Assembly: GCA_937129145.1 (NCBI GenBank)
Contig: CAKZMU010000009.1
Span: 16,551 to 80,550, forward strand
Source: an uncultured Lacinutrix sp.
GTDB taxonomy: Bacteria > Bacteroidota > Bacteroidia > Flavobacteriales > Flavobacteriaceae
Length of the DNA stretch: 64,000 nt
Direction: 5' to 3'
Shown: positions 26,091-35,193 of the stretch, piece after piece
How the letters are laid out: every line of letters starts with the position of its first letter
Numbering within the stretch: position 1 is the first letter of the stretch
Made by a program: the position numbers and the translations under genes
Notes under the pieces: generated by a model
Database searches by the model: none
What the model saw: only the letters and a program-made list of their open reading frames with translations
What the model was told of the DNA's origin: nothing

Positions 26091-27110
26091 CTATAGCGCC
26101 GACTTAAACTGGTCTAAAAAGCGTACATCGTTTTCACTTAGCAAACGAATATCGCCTATTTGATGCAAGAGCATTGCAATTCTGTCTATTCCCATACCGA
26201 ATGCAAAACCAGAATATACTTCAGGGTCAATACCGCAGTTTGTAAGCACATTAGGGTCTACCATACCACAACCCATAATTTCTAACCAACCTGTTCCTTT
26301 GGTAATGCGATAGTCTATTTCGGTTTCCAATCCCCAATATACATCTACCTCAGCACTTGGCTCTGTAAATGGAAAATACGATGGTCGTAACCTAATTTTT
26401 GATTTTCCAAACATTTCGGTTGTGAAGTATTGTAAGGTTTGTTTTAAATCTGCAAAACTTACATTTTTATCAATATACAAGCCTTCTACTTGATGGAAAA
26501 AGCAGTGCGAACGCGCAGATATAGCTTCGTTACGATACACTCTCCCTGGAGAAATAGTACGAATTGGTGGTTTGTTGTTTTCCATATAGCGCACTTGCAC
26601 AGAACTTGTGTGTGTACGCAACAAAATATCAGGGTCTGTTTGAATAAAAAACGTGTCCTGCATATCACGTGCTGGATGATATTCTGGTAAGTTTAAGGCA
26701 GTAAAGTTGTGCCAATCGTCTTCAATTTCTGGACCTTCACTTACGTTAAACCCAATACGTGAAAAGATATCAATAATTTGATTTTTTACAATTGAAATAG
26801 GATGACGAGATCCAATCTCTATAGGTTCACCAGGGCGCGTTAAGTCACCTACGTTTCCTTTGGGTTCGTCATTATTTTCAAGCTCTTCTTTTAAAGTGTT
26901 TACTTTTTCTTGAGCTGTAGTTTTAAGTTTATTTATAGCTTGACCAAACTCTTTTTTCTGTTCGTTTGCTACATTTTTAAACTCAGCAAAGTAATCGTTA
27001 AGCAATCCTTTTTTTCCTAAGTACTTAATACGGAATGCTTCTATTTCTTCCATTGATTGTGCTGAAAATGCTTCGGCTTCCTCAATAAGTTCTTTTATCT
27101 TATCAATCAT
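26091..27110 (-). CDS. pheS: Phenylalanine--tRNA ligase alpha subunit
   Basis: Charges tRNA-Phe as an alpha2-beta2 enzyme. 339 residues. An N-terminal coiled coil (~1-85) binds tRNA. Class II motif 2 lies in [14 protein letters not shown] to [21 protein letters not shown], and motif 3 in [18 protein letters not shown]. The beta subunit pheT is not in this window. It is the first gene of a three-gene minus-strand group. Confidence 0.97.
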   Translation of the reverse strand: MIDKIKELIEEAEAFSAQSMEEIEAFRIKYLGKKGLLNDYFAEFKNVANEQKKEFGQAINKLKTTAQEKVNTLKEELENNDEPKGNVGDLTRPGEPIEIGSRHPISIVKNQIIDIFSRIGFNVSEGPEIEDDWHNFTALNLPEYHPARDMQDTFFIQTDPDILLRTHTSSVQVRYMENNKPPIRTISPGRVYRNEAISARSHCFFHQVEGLYIDKNVSFADLKQTLQYFTTEMFGKSKIRLRPSYFPFTEPSAEVDVYWGLETEIDYRITKGTGWLEIMGCGMVDPNVLTNCGIDPEVYSGFAFGMGIDRIAMLLHQIGDIRLLSENDVRFLDQFKSAL

Positions 27111-27146
27111 GATATCGTTCTAAATAGTTGGCAAATTTAACAAATC

Positions 27147-27503
27147 TTATTGTATAAACTCTGCATGAAGAAAATAGTTTACAATAGCTTCTTTCATTAA
27201 AACACTTTGTTCACCAGCTTTTAAATTTGGTAATTCTTCTTTTACAATATAATGAGGCCAACCTTGTTCGTCTATATAATCGAATTGATAATAACCATAA
27301 GGTTCCAATAACCTACAAATGGCAATGTGCATAAGGTTGACTTTTTCATCTTTTTTAAATTTACGATGCAACTGTCCTAATTCTTGAACGCCAATTAGGT
27401 AAATAACAGCATCTAAATCAAGTGCATCGCCATCGGCAAATTGTGTAGATAGTTTCTCTACAACCATGTCCCATCGTTGTTTTAACTGCTCATCTCTAGC
27501 CAT
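27147..27503 (-). CDS. Conserved Bacteroidota hypothetical protein
   Basis: 118 residues, soluble and helical. Blocks such as ALDLDAVIYLIGVQELGQ and MHIAICRLLEPYGYYQFDYIDEQGWPHY look well constrained and resemble short conserved hypotheticals seen in Bacteroidota genomes. It lies 36 bases upstream of pheS on the same strand and may share its transcript. No function assigned. Confidence 0.75.
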   Translation of the reverse strand: MARDEQLKQRWDMVVEKLSTQFADGDALDLDAVIYLIGVQELGQLHRKFKKDEKVNLMHIAICRLLEPYGYYQFDYIDEQGWPHYIVKEELPNLKAGEQSVLMKEAIVNYFLHAEFIQ

Positions 27504-27634
27504 AATTATTATCCGTTAAAACGGTCGTCTTTAGTTTTATTAAGCACAAAGTTACTGAGATATAAAATACTAAGGAAACTCTATCGTTATTATTACACCA
27601 CACTTTTAATTTCTTTTTTTGAAATAAAAATATG

Positions 27635-27642
27635 TAGGTTTG
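27635..27642 (+). promoter_or_regulatory. Candidate -7 box for cvpA
   Basis: TAGGTTTG matches TAnnTTTG exactly and lies 16 bases before the cvpA ATG. No clear -33 element at normal spacing. Confidence 0.5.
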
Positions 27643-27658
27643 TAAAACACATATTTAT

Positions 27659-28180
27659 ATGAACATATTAGACATCATTTTAGGAGCCCTAATTCTATTT
27701 GGTTTAATTCGAGGGCTTTCTAAAGGGCTTTTTGTTGAAGTTGCATCTTTAATTGCTCTAGTTGCTGGTGTATATGGTGCTATTCACTTTAGCGATTTTG
27801 CTGCTGGATTCCTTGAAAGTAAAGTAGATTGGAGCGAGCAAACCATAAATATCACTGCATTTGCCATAACGTTTATAATTATAGTCATGGTTATTTCGTT
27901 AGCTGGAAAAGCATTAACAAAAATAGCAGATTTTGCGGCTTTAGGGATGTTAAACAAACTATTAGGTGGTGTTTTTGGCGCACTAAAAATTGGATTGATT
28001 TTAAGTGTTGCACTCATGGTTTTTGATAAAATGAACAGAACCATTCCTTTCTTGGAAGCAGATGATATTGAAAATTCTGTATTGTACGAACCTGTAGAGT
28101 CGTTAGCACCAATGGTTTTTCCTTACATCATAAAACCTCAAGAAGAAACACAAGAAAGTGCTTCTAATGAAAATATCTAA
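27659..28180 (+). CDS. CvpA-family membrane protein
   Basis: 173 residues with four hydrophobic segments. It opens MNILDIILGALILFGLIRGLSKGLFVEV, the CvpA hallmark, and has GKALTKIADFAALGMLNKLLGGVFG after the third helix. The E. coli homologue affects colicin V export and envelope stress; the molecular activity is unclear. Its stop overlaps the convergent AraC gene's stop (shared CTAA). Confidence 0.87.
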   Translation: MNILDIILGALILFGLIRGLSKGLFVEVASLIALVAGVYGAIHFSDFAAGFLESKVDWSEQTINITAFAITFIIIVMVISLAGKALTKIADFAALGMLNKLLGGVFGALKIGLILSVALMVFDKMNRTIPFLEADDIENSVLYEPVESLAPMVFPYIIKPQEETQESASNENI

Positions 28181-29055
28181 TTAATACTCATCACGTATTG
28201 CTTTGGCGTTGTGCCATACTTTTTCTTAAAAGCTGCAATAAAATGGCTTGAAGTGCTGTAGCCAACTTGTAGACTAATTTCAGAAACATTATACTTTTTG
28301 GTAAGCAACTGTTTTCTGGCATATTCTAGTTTATAATCCAATAGAAAATTGAATACTGATTCTCCATAAATATGTTTGAAGCCTTCTTTAAGTTTTGAAA
28401 TTGACAACCCTACTTCATTAGCAATTTCTTGTAATGATGGTGGTTCGTCCATATTATTAATAACCACTTGTTTTGCCTTTTTAATTTTCTCAACATTCGC
28501 CTCATTTTCTAAAAAAGGGCAGCTTTGTTGGTCATTTTTATTTTTACTAAAATATAAACTCAATACTTCGTAGACTTTAGCCTTAATGTAAAGTTGATGC
28601 ATTCCGTTTAGTTTATGGTCATCAAAAATTTGATTTAAAACCAATACCTCGTTTGGAGAGAGCTCTTTATCTATATAATATTTCTTGTTTTTATTCTCTT
28701 CATTTAAAAAAGGAATAATCTCTGCTACTTGCGAGAAGAATGAATGAAACATTTTAATAGAAACGATAAACACTAAATACTTCCCACTTGGATTCAAGCT
28801 TAAATTAATAGTTAATGCTTGATTTGGATTGTATAACAATACAGAGCTTTGAGTTTTTACATCTAAACTGTAATGCGGTCCATAATGTAATTGGGCATCA
28901 CTATTAACGCTAAAGTGAATTTGGATAACATCGCTATTTACCTCTTTTACATACCTTAAAACTTCATTAGAGTTATTATTAATTTCTAATAAACTAAACC
29001 CATCTTGAATTAAATGTTCCTTAACCACTCTTTGCTCGTTATTTTTTACAATCAT
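28177..29055 (-). CDS. AraC-family regulator, likely controlling the haem-uptake locus
   Basis: 292 residues. The N-terminal ~180 residues form a sensor domain; the C-terminal ~100 residues form an AraC DNA-binding domain (SLQEIANEVGLSISKLKEGFK, then EISLQVGYSTSSHFIAAFKKKYGTTPKQY). The layout is like PchR/YbtA-type regulators of iron and haem uptake. It is divergent from the TonB receptor at 29231 across 175 bases, which fits local regulation. The exact ligand is unknown. Confidence 0.85.
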   Translation of the reverse strand: MIVKNNEQRVVKEHLIQDGFSLLEINNNSNEVLRYVKEVNSDVIQIHFSVNSDAQLHYGPHYSLDVKTQSSVLLYNPNQALTINLSLNPSGKYLVFIVSIKMFHSFFSQVAEIIPFLNEENKNKKYYIDKELSPNEVLVLNQIFDDHKLNGMHQLYIKAKVYEVLSLYFSKNKNDQQSCPFLENEANVEKIKKAKQVVINNMDEPPSLQEIANEVGLSISKLKEGFKHIYGESVFNFLLDYKLEYARKQLLTKKYNVSEISLQVGYSTSSHFIAAFKKKYGTTPKQYVMSIN

Positions 29056-29230
29056 TTTCCTTTATCGACACTTTCTAATACTAGAAAAGAAGTGCAAATA
29101 TATTGAAATCATTGACGTTTTAGATGATTTTTAAAATATTTTTTTTAGCGACACTATTAAATCTTTGGTCGATATAAAATTCTTTTTAATGACTCTAATT
29201 TTGTGGTGTTAAATGACCTAAATCACTTTA

Positions 29231-31330
29231 ATGAAATTCAAGTCTATCTTTATAATAGTTGTTTTTGTTCCTTTCTTTTGTCTTTCTCAACAACAGGTTG
29301 AAAAGTCGAACGATACCATTATAACACAGTACTTAAATGAAGTCGTAGTTACTGCAACACAAACTATAAGGCAGTTATCATCTTTACCTTTGCCTGTTCA
29401 AATTATAGCAAAAAAAGAACTTAAAGAAACTGGTTCAACTCGTTTAGATGCCATTTTAAATGAGCAAACAGGTTTAATAACAGTCTCAGAATTTGTTGGA
29501 GGCGAAGGCATACAAATGCAAGGATTAGACTCTCAATATAGCTTAATTCTTATAGATGGTGTGCCGCTTATAGGTCGCTCTGCAGGAACTTTAGATGTAA
29601 GTAGAGTAAGTGTTGGGAATATTAAACAAATAGAAGTTGTTAAAGGCGCATCGTCTAGCCTATATGGTAGTAAAGCGCTTGCAGGCGTTATTAATATTAT
29701 AACCGATACTCCAAAAAATGGCTTTAATGGTGACCTATCGTATCGTTACGGAACTTTTAATACACACGACACTAACATAACTCTTGGGTATCGTAAAGAA
29801 AAATTCGCAATACAATCGTTCATTAACAGAAATAGTAGCGATGGTTATCAGTTTTTAAATGCTGCCGATTTAAATACTGTTGACCCATATAGTAGTTATA
29901 CATTTAATTCAAAATTGAGTTATAAATTAAATGAAAACACCAAAATTACCGCTTCAGGACGCTATTATATTCAAGACCAAATATACGCTCCAACTTTAGA
30001 TGAAAAAGGAGAAATTAACTCCAACGAATGGAACACACACTTAAAAGCAAACCACAAAAGTGGCGAGAAATGGAATAGTTATTTTGAATTTTATGCTTCT
30101 CGTTATAAAGCTGAAGAATACTTAAATTCGGTAGCAGATAATAGTCTTTTTAGCGAAAGTGACTATAACGAATTACTCATTAGACCCGAAATTCGTACAA
30201 CCTATAAGTCAAATGAAAAGCACTCTTTTACTAGTGGTTTTGGGCTTAACCACGAAACCTTAGATAGAACCGATTTCACTACAACGCCAGAGTTTAATTC
30301 GCCTTTTGTCTATTTTCAATATGATGGAAATCCAAACAAAAAACTTAATGTTATACTAGGCGCTAGGTTTGATAGTCATAATGAATACAAATCTCAATTT
30401 AGTCCAAAAGGTGCGCTACGCTTCGAGCTAAATGACAAAATTTCCTTTAAAGGCTCCGTAGGTTATGGCTTTAAAGCACCAGATTTTAGACAGTTGTATT
30501 TTGATTTTTCAAACGGCTTTGTAGGCTATACCATCCTAGGATACAATACGGTTACAACTCGAATCCCTGAATTAGAGAATGAAGGTCAAATTACCAATGT
30601 TGTTGTGCCTATTTCAGAATTTGAAGGTCAATTGCTTGCCGAAAATTCAGTTGCCTATAATTTTGGTGTTAACTATAATCCTATTTCAACTTTAAATCTT
30701 GAAATAAACCTCTTTAGAAACGATATAAAAGACCTTATAGATACTCGCTTAATTGCAAATAAAACAAACGGACAAGGAGTATTTAGTTATTACAATGTCA
30801 ACAATGTTCATACTCAAGGTTTAGAATTTAATACCACTTGGAAACCCAATAATAGCCTCAAAATATCTGGTGGTTATCAATTATTATATGCCAAAGATAA
30901 AAAGGCAAAAGACGCTTTTAAAGACGGAGAAGTGTTTGCAAGGAAAAGCTCTAATTCGCCAGCTTTTCAACTTAATGAAGATGATTATTTTGGTTTATAT
31001 AACAGGTCAAGGCACATGGCGAACTTAAAGGTGTTTTACACATTTAAAAAGTGGGATTTAAACACAAATATAAGAGGTAAATACAGAAGCAAATATGGCT
31101 TATTCGATACAAATAGCAACAATTATCTTGATGCCTACGATGGCTTTGTAAATGCTTATACATTATGGGATTGGGCGATTAATAAAACTTTTAGCAACAA
31201 CTATGAAATTGGTTTAGGAGTAGATAATATTTTCAATTTCACAGACGCTCCTGAATCGGTTAACGATGCCTTATTTATAGGGAATATACCCGGTAGAATG
31301 CTATACACAAAACTTAATATTCAATTTTAA
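29231..31330 (+). CDS. TonB-dependent receptor, HmuR-like
   Basis: 699 residues. A signal peptide ends near CLSQQ and there is no carboxypeptidase-like domain. A TonB-box region (LNEVVVTATQT) leads to a plug (~45-165, with IQMQGLDSQYSLILIDGVPL and GASSSLYGSKALAGVINII) and a barrel. The protein ends in a strand terminating in F (TKLNIQF). Next to an HmuY-like lipoprotein and opposite an AraC regulator it fits haem uptake (HmuR). FRAP and NPNL receptor motifs are not obvious (a GFKAPDFRQLYF block is present), so the haem assignment rests on context. Confidence 0.85.
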   Translation: MKFKSIFIIVVFVPFFCLSQQQVEKSNDTIITQYLNEVVVTATQTIRQLSSLPLPVQIIAKKELKETGSTRLDAILNEQTGLITVSEFVGGEGIQMQGLDSQYSLILIDGVPLIGRSAGTLDVSRVSVGNIKQIEVVKGASSSLYGSKALAGVINIITDTPKNGFNGDLSYRYGTFNTHDTNITLGYRKEKFAIQSFINRNSSDGYQFLNAADLNTVDPYSSYTFNSKLSYKLNENTKITASGRYYIQDQIYAPTLDEKGEINSNEWNTHLKANHKSGEKWNSYFEFYASRYKAEEYLNSVADNSLFSESDYNELLIRPEIRTTYKSNEKHSFTSGFGLNHETLDRTDFTTTPEFNSPFVYFQYDGNPNKKLNVILGARFDSHNEYKSQFSPKGALRFELNDKISFKGSVGYGFKAPDFRQLYFDFSNGFVGYTILGYNTVTTRIPELENEGQITNVVVPISEFEGQLLAENSVAYNFGVNYNPISTLNLEINLFRNDIKDLIDTRLIANKTNGQGVFSYYNVNNVHTQGLEFNTTWKPNNSLKISGGYQLLYAKDKKAKDAFKDGEVFARKSSNSPAFQLNEDDYFGLYNRSRHMANLKVFYTFKKWDLNTNIRGKYRSKYGLFDTNSNNYLDAYDGFVNAYTLWDWAINKTFSNNYEIGLGVDNIFNFTDAPESVNDALFIGNIPGRMLYTKLNIQF

Positions 31331-31347
31331 TACTAATAAAAAACAAC

Positions 31348-31977
31348 ATGAAAACAGTTAAATTATTTACATTACTTACATTATTTATTGTAACATCATC
31401 ATGCAGTAATGATAATGATGATGAGATTTTTTTACAGATAGAAACCAATTCAGTTATGAACCTTCACGCTCCTCAAACTGGAGGTATGGACCAAATGGGA
31501 AATCCAGTACCAATTTCAGGAGAATTTACAAAGTTTGATTTTTCAACTGGAACAACTACAACAAGTGATACAGAGTGGGATATTGCCTTTAGAGGAACTT
31601 CTATTATTATTAATGGTGGTGTTTCATCAGGAAGTACAGACGAACCTGAAAGAACAGGAAATGCTGCTGCATATATGGCAACTGGAACCATAGCTAGTGT
31701 AAAAGCGGTTAACACAAGCTTACTTGAACAAGATTCTGTTAACGGTTATGTATTGAGTAATTGGTACACGTATGCAGGACCTCCAACACACTTAATTACA
31801 CCAACTGCTGGAAAAATAATTGTAGTGAGAACTCAAGATGGAAAATATGCTAAAATTGAGCTTTTAAGCTATTATAAAGATGCTCCAGAAAACCCTGATG
31901 CCTATACAGATGAAGAGCGTTACTTTACTTTTAATTATGTATATCAACCTAATGAAGGTGAATTAACTTTTGAATAA
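31348..31977 (+). CDS. HmuY-family haem-binding-type lipoprotein
   Basis: 209 residues with lipobox VTSSC at about residue 19. The HmuY pattern is visible: FDFSTGTTT, SDTEWDIAFRGTSIIINGG and the C-terminal KYAKIELLSYYKDAP. HmuY is a haemophore-like surface protein that passes haem to HmuR; axial ligands vary between species, so haem binding should not be assumed. It follows the receptor by 17 bases, clearly in one operon. A strong hairpin lies downstream. Confidence 0.85.
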   Translation: MKTVKLFTLLTLFIVTSSCSNDNDDEIFLQIETNSVMNLHAPQTGGMDQMGNPVPISGEFTKFDFSTGTTTTSDTEWDIAFRGTSIIINGGVSSGSTDEPERTGNAAAYMATGTIASVKAVNTSLLEQDSVNGYVLSNWYTYAGPPTHLITPTAGKIIVVRTQDGKYAKIELLSYYKDAPENPDAYTDEERYFTFNYVYQPNEGELTFE

Positions 31978-32014
31978 ACATAAAATTTTAACTCATATTA
32001 TGTTTGATTTTGAT

Positions 32015-32050
32015 AGTGCTGTTTTTCCAAATTTATAGGAAAATGGCACT
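32015..32050 (+). terminator. Terminator after the HmuY-like gene
   Basis: AGTGC..TTTTTCC pairs with GGAAAA..GCACT around a short AT loop and is followed by TCAATTTTT. It lies 38 bases after the HmuY-like stop. Confidence 0.6.
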
Positions 32051-32090
32051 TCAATTTTTAATGAATACCTAAAAATATTATTTGTTCAAC

Positions 32091-32111
32091 CTCAAGCCAA
32101 CATAGGTTGAG
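32091..32111 (-). terminator. Hairpin after the YCII-domain gene
   Basis: CTCAAGCC / GGTTGAG stem with one bulge and an AT loop, 16 bases beyond the stop of the minus-strand gene at 32127. The following tract on that strand is only moderately T-rich, so this is a weak terminator call. Confidence 0.35.
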
Positions 32112-32126
32112 TTGGAATTAAAGTTA

Positions 32127-32624
32127 CTACCTCAACGGAAAGCCTTTTGCTGCCCACCATGAGTGTATTTCTATCACCAAACGACCAGCTTTTACCATTG
32201 GGTCTGCGTTGGCTAAACTATCTGCCATTTTAAGTGTTGGCACATTATAAATGGTAATACCACTTATATCGCTATTGTCATCAAAAGGTCCAGAAATATC
32301 AGCATAACCAAGTTCGTACATTTTTCCTAAATGCGCCATGTGTGCTGCTTGCAATTTATTGGCTTCGTCTTCAGGTTGCGAACGATTTGGTCCTTTTTTT
32401 AAAAATGCGATAAAATATTTTTGCATGATGACGGTGTCTTGGGTTTTTTCATCTACATAATCAAAAAGCTCAAAGCCTTTGGCTAATAATTCTTCTTTTT
32501 GAGCTTTGATTGATTTCTCAATAATTTCAATTGATTTTTCTTCAATATTTACTACATCTGTTGTTTCCTCTTTACAAGAGCAAATAACTGCTATTAACAT
32601 CAAGCTTAAAATTGCCTTTTTCAT
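32127..32624 (-). CDS. YCII-related domain lipoprotein
   Basis: 165 residues from the ATG at 32624; a TTG 9 bases upstream is possible. The lipobox is ICSC (Cys about 17). Residues ~60-160 resemble the YCII fold: FIAFLKKGPNRSQ, AHMAHLGKMYELGYADISGPFDD, then DPMVKAGRLVIEIHSWW. YCII proteins are small ferredoxin-like-fold proteins of mostly unknown activity. The gene begins 2 bases after the CYTH gene, suggesting an operon. Confidence 0.8.
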   Translation of the reverse strand: MKKAILSLMLIAVICSCKEETTDVVNIEEKSIEIIEKSIKAQKEELLAKGFELFDYVDEKTQDTVIMQKYFIAFLKKGPNRSQPEDEANKLQAAHMAHLGKMYELGYADISGPFDDNSDISGITIYNVPTLKMADSLANADPMVKAGRLVIEIHSWWAAKGFPLR

Positions 32625-32626
32625 AG

Positions 32627-33094
32627 TTACCAAGTTTTAAATGGTTGTTTACTTAATTGTGAGTTGTAATATTTAATATCTCCTGTAACTTCTTTTCCTA
32701 ACCAATCTGGTTTTGAAAACGATTCATTCTCTGTTTGTAATTCAACTTCAGCAATGATTAAGCCTTCATTATCGCCAAAAAATTCATCAACTTCAAAAAT
32801 ATGATTATTAACGTTTACTTCATAGCGTAATTTATCAATCACTCCTTTTTCACAAAACTCCAATAAGGCTTTAGCGTCTTTTTTTGAAATTTCTTTTTCC
32901 CATTCAAAACGCGATAAACCATCTTTAGACGATAAGCCTTTAACAGTTAAAATTCCTTTATTGTCCTTTAATCTAACTCTGACTGTGCGTTCTGGGTCAC
33001 GATTTAAAAAACCCTGAATAATCCTGAATTTTTGAAATGCTTCATTTTTAAAAGCATCAGATGTTACTAAAAATTTGCGTTCTATTTCTATCAT
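32627..33094 (-). CDS. CYTH-domain protein (triphosphate tunnel family)
   Basis: 155 residues. The N-terminal IEIERKFLV is the diagnostic ExExK motif, followed by basic strands (RTVRVRLKDNKGILTVKG) and acidic strands (EVDEFFGDNEGLIIAEVELQ) that line the tunnel. It is a single-domain CYTH protein like NE1496 or YgiF without the CHAD domain. It likely hydrolyses tripolyphosphate or a similar triphosphate; substrate unproven. Divergent from polymerase IV. Confidence 0.9.
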   Translation of the reverse strand: MIEIERKFLVTSDAFKNEAFQKFRIIQGFLNRDPERTVRVRLKDNKGILTVKGLSSKDGLSRFEWEKEISKKDAKALLEFCEKGVIDKLRYEVNVNNHIFEVDEFFGDNEGLIIAEVELQTENESFSKPDWLGKEVTGDIKYYNSQLSKQPFKTW

Positions 33095-33126
33095 TTAAAT
33101 TGAATAAGAAATCCTAAATTTACAGT

Positions 33127-34224
33127 ATGTCAGCCGATTTACCAATAAGAAAAATTATCCATGTAGATATGGATGCGTTTTACGCCTCTGTTGAGCAAAT
33201 GGATAATCCTGAGCTTAGAGGCAAACCACTTGCGGTTGGTGGCAAAGGTAAACGTGGTGTTATTGGGGCTGCGAGTTATGAAGCACGTAAATATGGCGTA
33301 AAAAGTGCTATGACAGGTAATTTGGCAGAAAAACTTTGTCCACACCTTATTTTTGTGCGACCACGATTTGAACGCTATAGCGAAATCTCAAAACAAGTCA
33401 AGAAAATATTTTTTGATTATACCGATTTGGTTGAGCCATTATCTATGGACGAAGCATACTTAGATGTTACTCAAAACAAAAAAGGAAATCCGAGTGCGAC
33501 GCTTATTGCCAAAGAAATTAGGCAGCGTATTTTTGATGAAGTAGGGCTTACTGCATCTGCAGGAATAAGTGTCAATAAATTTGTAGCAAAAATTGCAAGT
33601 GACTATAACAAACCTAACGGACAAAAAACCGTAAATCCTGAGGAAGTTATCGATTTTCTTGAGGCTTTAGATATCAGAAAATTTTACGGCGTAGGTAAAG
33701 TCACTGCTGAAAAAATGTACCAAAAAGGCATTTTTACTGGAAAGGACTTAAAGAGTAAAACATTAGAATATCTTGATGAGCATTTTGGTAAATCTGGACG
33801 CTATTATTATCACATCGTACGAGGTATTCACAATAGTGAGGTGAAGCCACATCGTATCAGAAAATCGTTAGCTGCCGAACGTACTTTTTATGATAACCTG
33901 ACTAGTGAAGTATTTATGCTTGAAAAACTGGAGCATATTGCACAAGAGGTTTCCAAACGCCTAACAAAAAGTAAAGTAGCTGGAAAAACCATTACCTTAA
34001 AAATTAAGTATAGTGATTTTACCTTGCAAACCAGAAGTAAAACTCTGCCTTATTATGTAAGCGATAAAGACGTTATTTTAGATACTGCAAAGGATTTATT
34101 ATATCAAGACACATTAAAAGATTCGGTTAGATTGTTGGGGATTTCTCTATCTAATTTAAATACAGAAACAAAGAAAAAACCTGAAAAGAAAAGTGTTAGT
34201 GTGCAGTTGAAGTTTGAATTTTAG
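33127..34224 (+). CDS. dinB: DNA polymerase IV (Y-family)
   Basis: Error-prone translesion polymerase, 365 residues. IIHVDMDAFYASVEQ carries the first catalytic aspartate, SMDEAYLDVT the second acidic pair, and SAGISVNKFVAKIASDYNKP follows. Then come the thumb helix-hairpin-helix and a little-finger domain to about residue 345. The C-terminus SVSVQLKFEF lacks a clear canonical clamp motif, so clamp binding cannot be judged. A repeat element lies directly downstream. Confidence 0.95.
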   Translation: MSADLPIRKIIHVDMDAFYASVEQMDNPELRGKPLAVGGKGKRGVIGAASYEARKYGVKSAMTGNLAEKLCPHLIFVRPRFERYSEISKQVKKIFFDYTDLVEPLSMDEAYLDVTQNKKGNPSATLIAKEIRQRIFDEVGLTASAGISVNKFVAKIASDYNKPNGQKTVNPEEVIDFLEALDIRKFYGVGKVTAEKMYQKGIFTGKDLKSKTLEYLDEHFGKSGRYYYHIVRGIHNSEVKPHRIRKSLAAERTFYDNLTSEVFMLEKLEHIAQEVSKRLTKSKVAGKTITLKIKYSDFTLQTRSKTLPYYVSDKDVILDTAKDLLYQDTLKDSVRLLGISLSNLNTETKKKPEKKSVSVQLKFEF

Positions 34225-34226
34225 GT

Positions 34227-34317
34227 ACTTGACTTTCTCCTAAAAAAAGTCGAACTTCGTTAACGACTGATATAGATCACATGTGCTGAACTTGTTTCAG
34301 TATTAAAACGACGTCAT
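34227..34317. repeat. Degenerate palindromic intergenic repeat
   Basis: Two hairpins in tandem: TTGACTTT / AAAGTCGAA (34229-34254) and CTGAA-cttgt-TTCAG (34286-34300, within the TGCTGAACTTG type motif). Both resemble dispersed palindromes I know from flavobacterial intergenic DNA. No coding potential. Confidence 0.5.
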
Positions 34318-34358
34318 ATCATTTAAGTTAGGCTTCATTATGACCAACCATTAAACCA

Positions 34359-35066
34359 ATGATAAAATTCTTTCGAAAAATACGCTACGACTTTATGGAA
34401 AAAAATGAAACTGGAAAGTATTTGAAATATGCCATTGGAGAAATTATACTTGTGGTTATTGGGATTCTAATCGCACTCTCTATAAATAACTGGAATGATG
34501 AGCGTAAAGAAACTAATTCCAAAAAAAACATTATAGTATCTCTAATTTCAGATTTAGAGAAAGATATTGAGTCCTTTAAGAAAAATGCCATTAGGAATAC
34601 CAAGGCTATTGATTATTGTAATTCTTTTTTGAAAACTGGCCAAATAGATTCTTCTTTGGTATTTGTGAATACTATCGATTCGAAATATATATTTTACCCG
34701 AATAATTCAAAATACAAATCTATTGTTTCTACCAATAAAATTGAAATATTAGATGATTCTACAATTGACAAGTTAACAAGTTACTACGAGTATGACTATT
34801 CTCGGTTGAAAAGCTGGGTTCTAGACAATGAACATGGATCGAAAAAGATAGAAGAGTTTGTTGTAGAAAAACTACCCAAATTGCCTCAGTCCGAAATTGA
34901 TAAAAAATTCAACGAGGGAGTTAGTAAAATATTAACAACGGATGAAGTGTATAATCTCTTATCAAGGAGACTTGACTATAGAAATAGCCTTAATGAGCTT
35001 ATGAAAATTACGCAGAAAAATGCTGAGAAATTAGTCATAGAATTAAAGAAAATAACGAAAGGCTAA
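34359..35066 (+). CDS. DUF6090-family membrane protein
   Basis: 235 residues. The N-terminal signature is strongly conserved: MIKFFRKIR, then KYLKYAIGEIILVVIGILIAL forming one membrane helix (~residues 25-44), then NNWNDERK. The rest is a helical domain predicted outside the helix. It shares this N-terminus with the protein at 55783-56571, a paralogue. Function unknown; such proteins are common and often multicopy in marine Flavobacteriia. Confidence 0.82.
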   Translation: MIKFFRKIRYDFMEKNETGKYLKYAIGEIILVVIGILIALSINNWNDERKETNSKKNIIVSLISDLEKDIESFKKNAIRNTKAIDYCNSFLKTGQIDSSLVFVNTIDSKYIFYPNNSKYKSIVSTNKIEILDDSTIDKLTSYYEYDYSRLKSWVLDNEHGSKKIEEFVVEKLPKLPQSEIDKKFNEGVSKILTTDEVYNLLSRRLDYRNSLNELMKITQKNAEKLVIELKKITKG

Positions 35067-35193
35067 CAAAGTACTGTGGTAAAGAACAAGTAAAAAGCAT
35101 TAATTTTTCACTAAAGTACTTTTATACTCGTTATCATATATCAATCCTCACTCTGCGAAGTTTAAAACTTAGCAGAACAAAGCATAAAAAATC

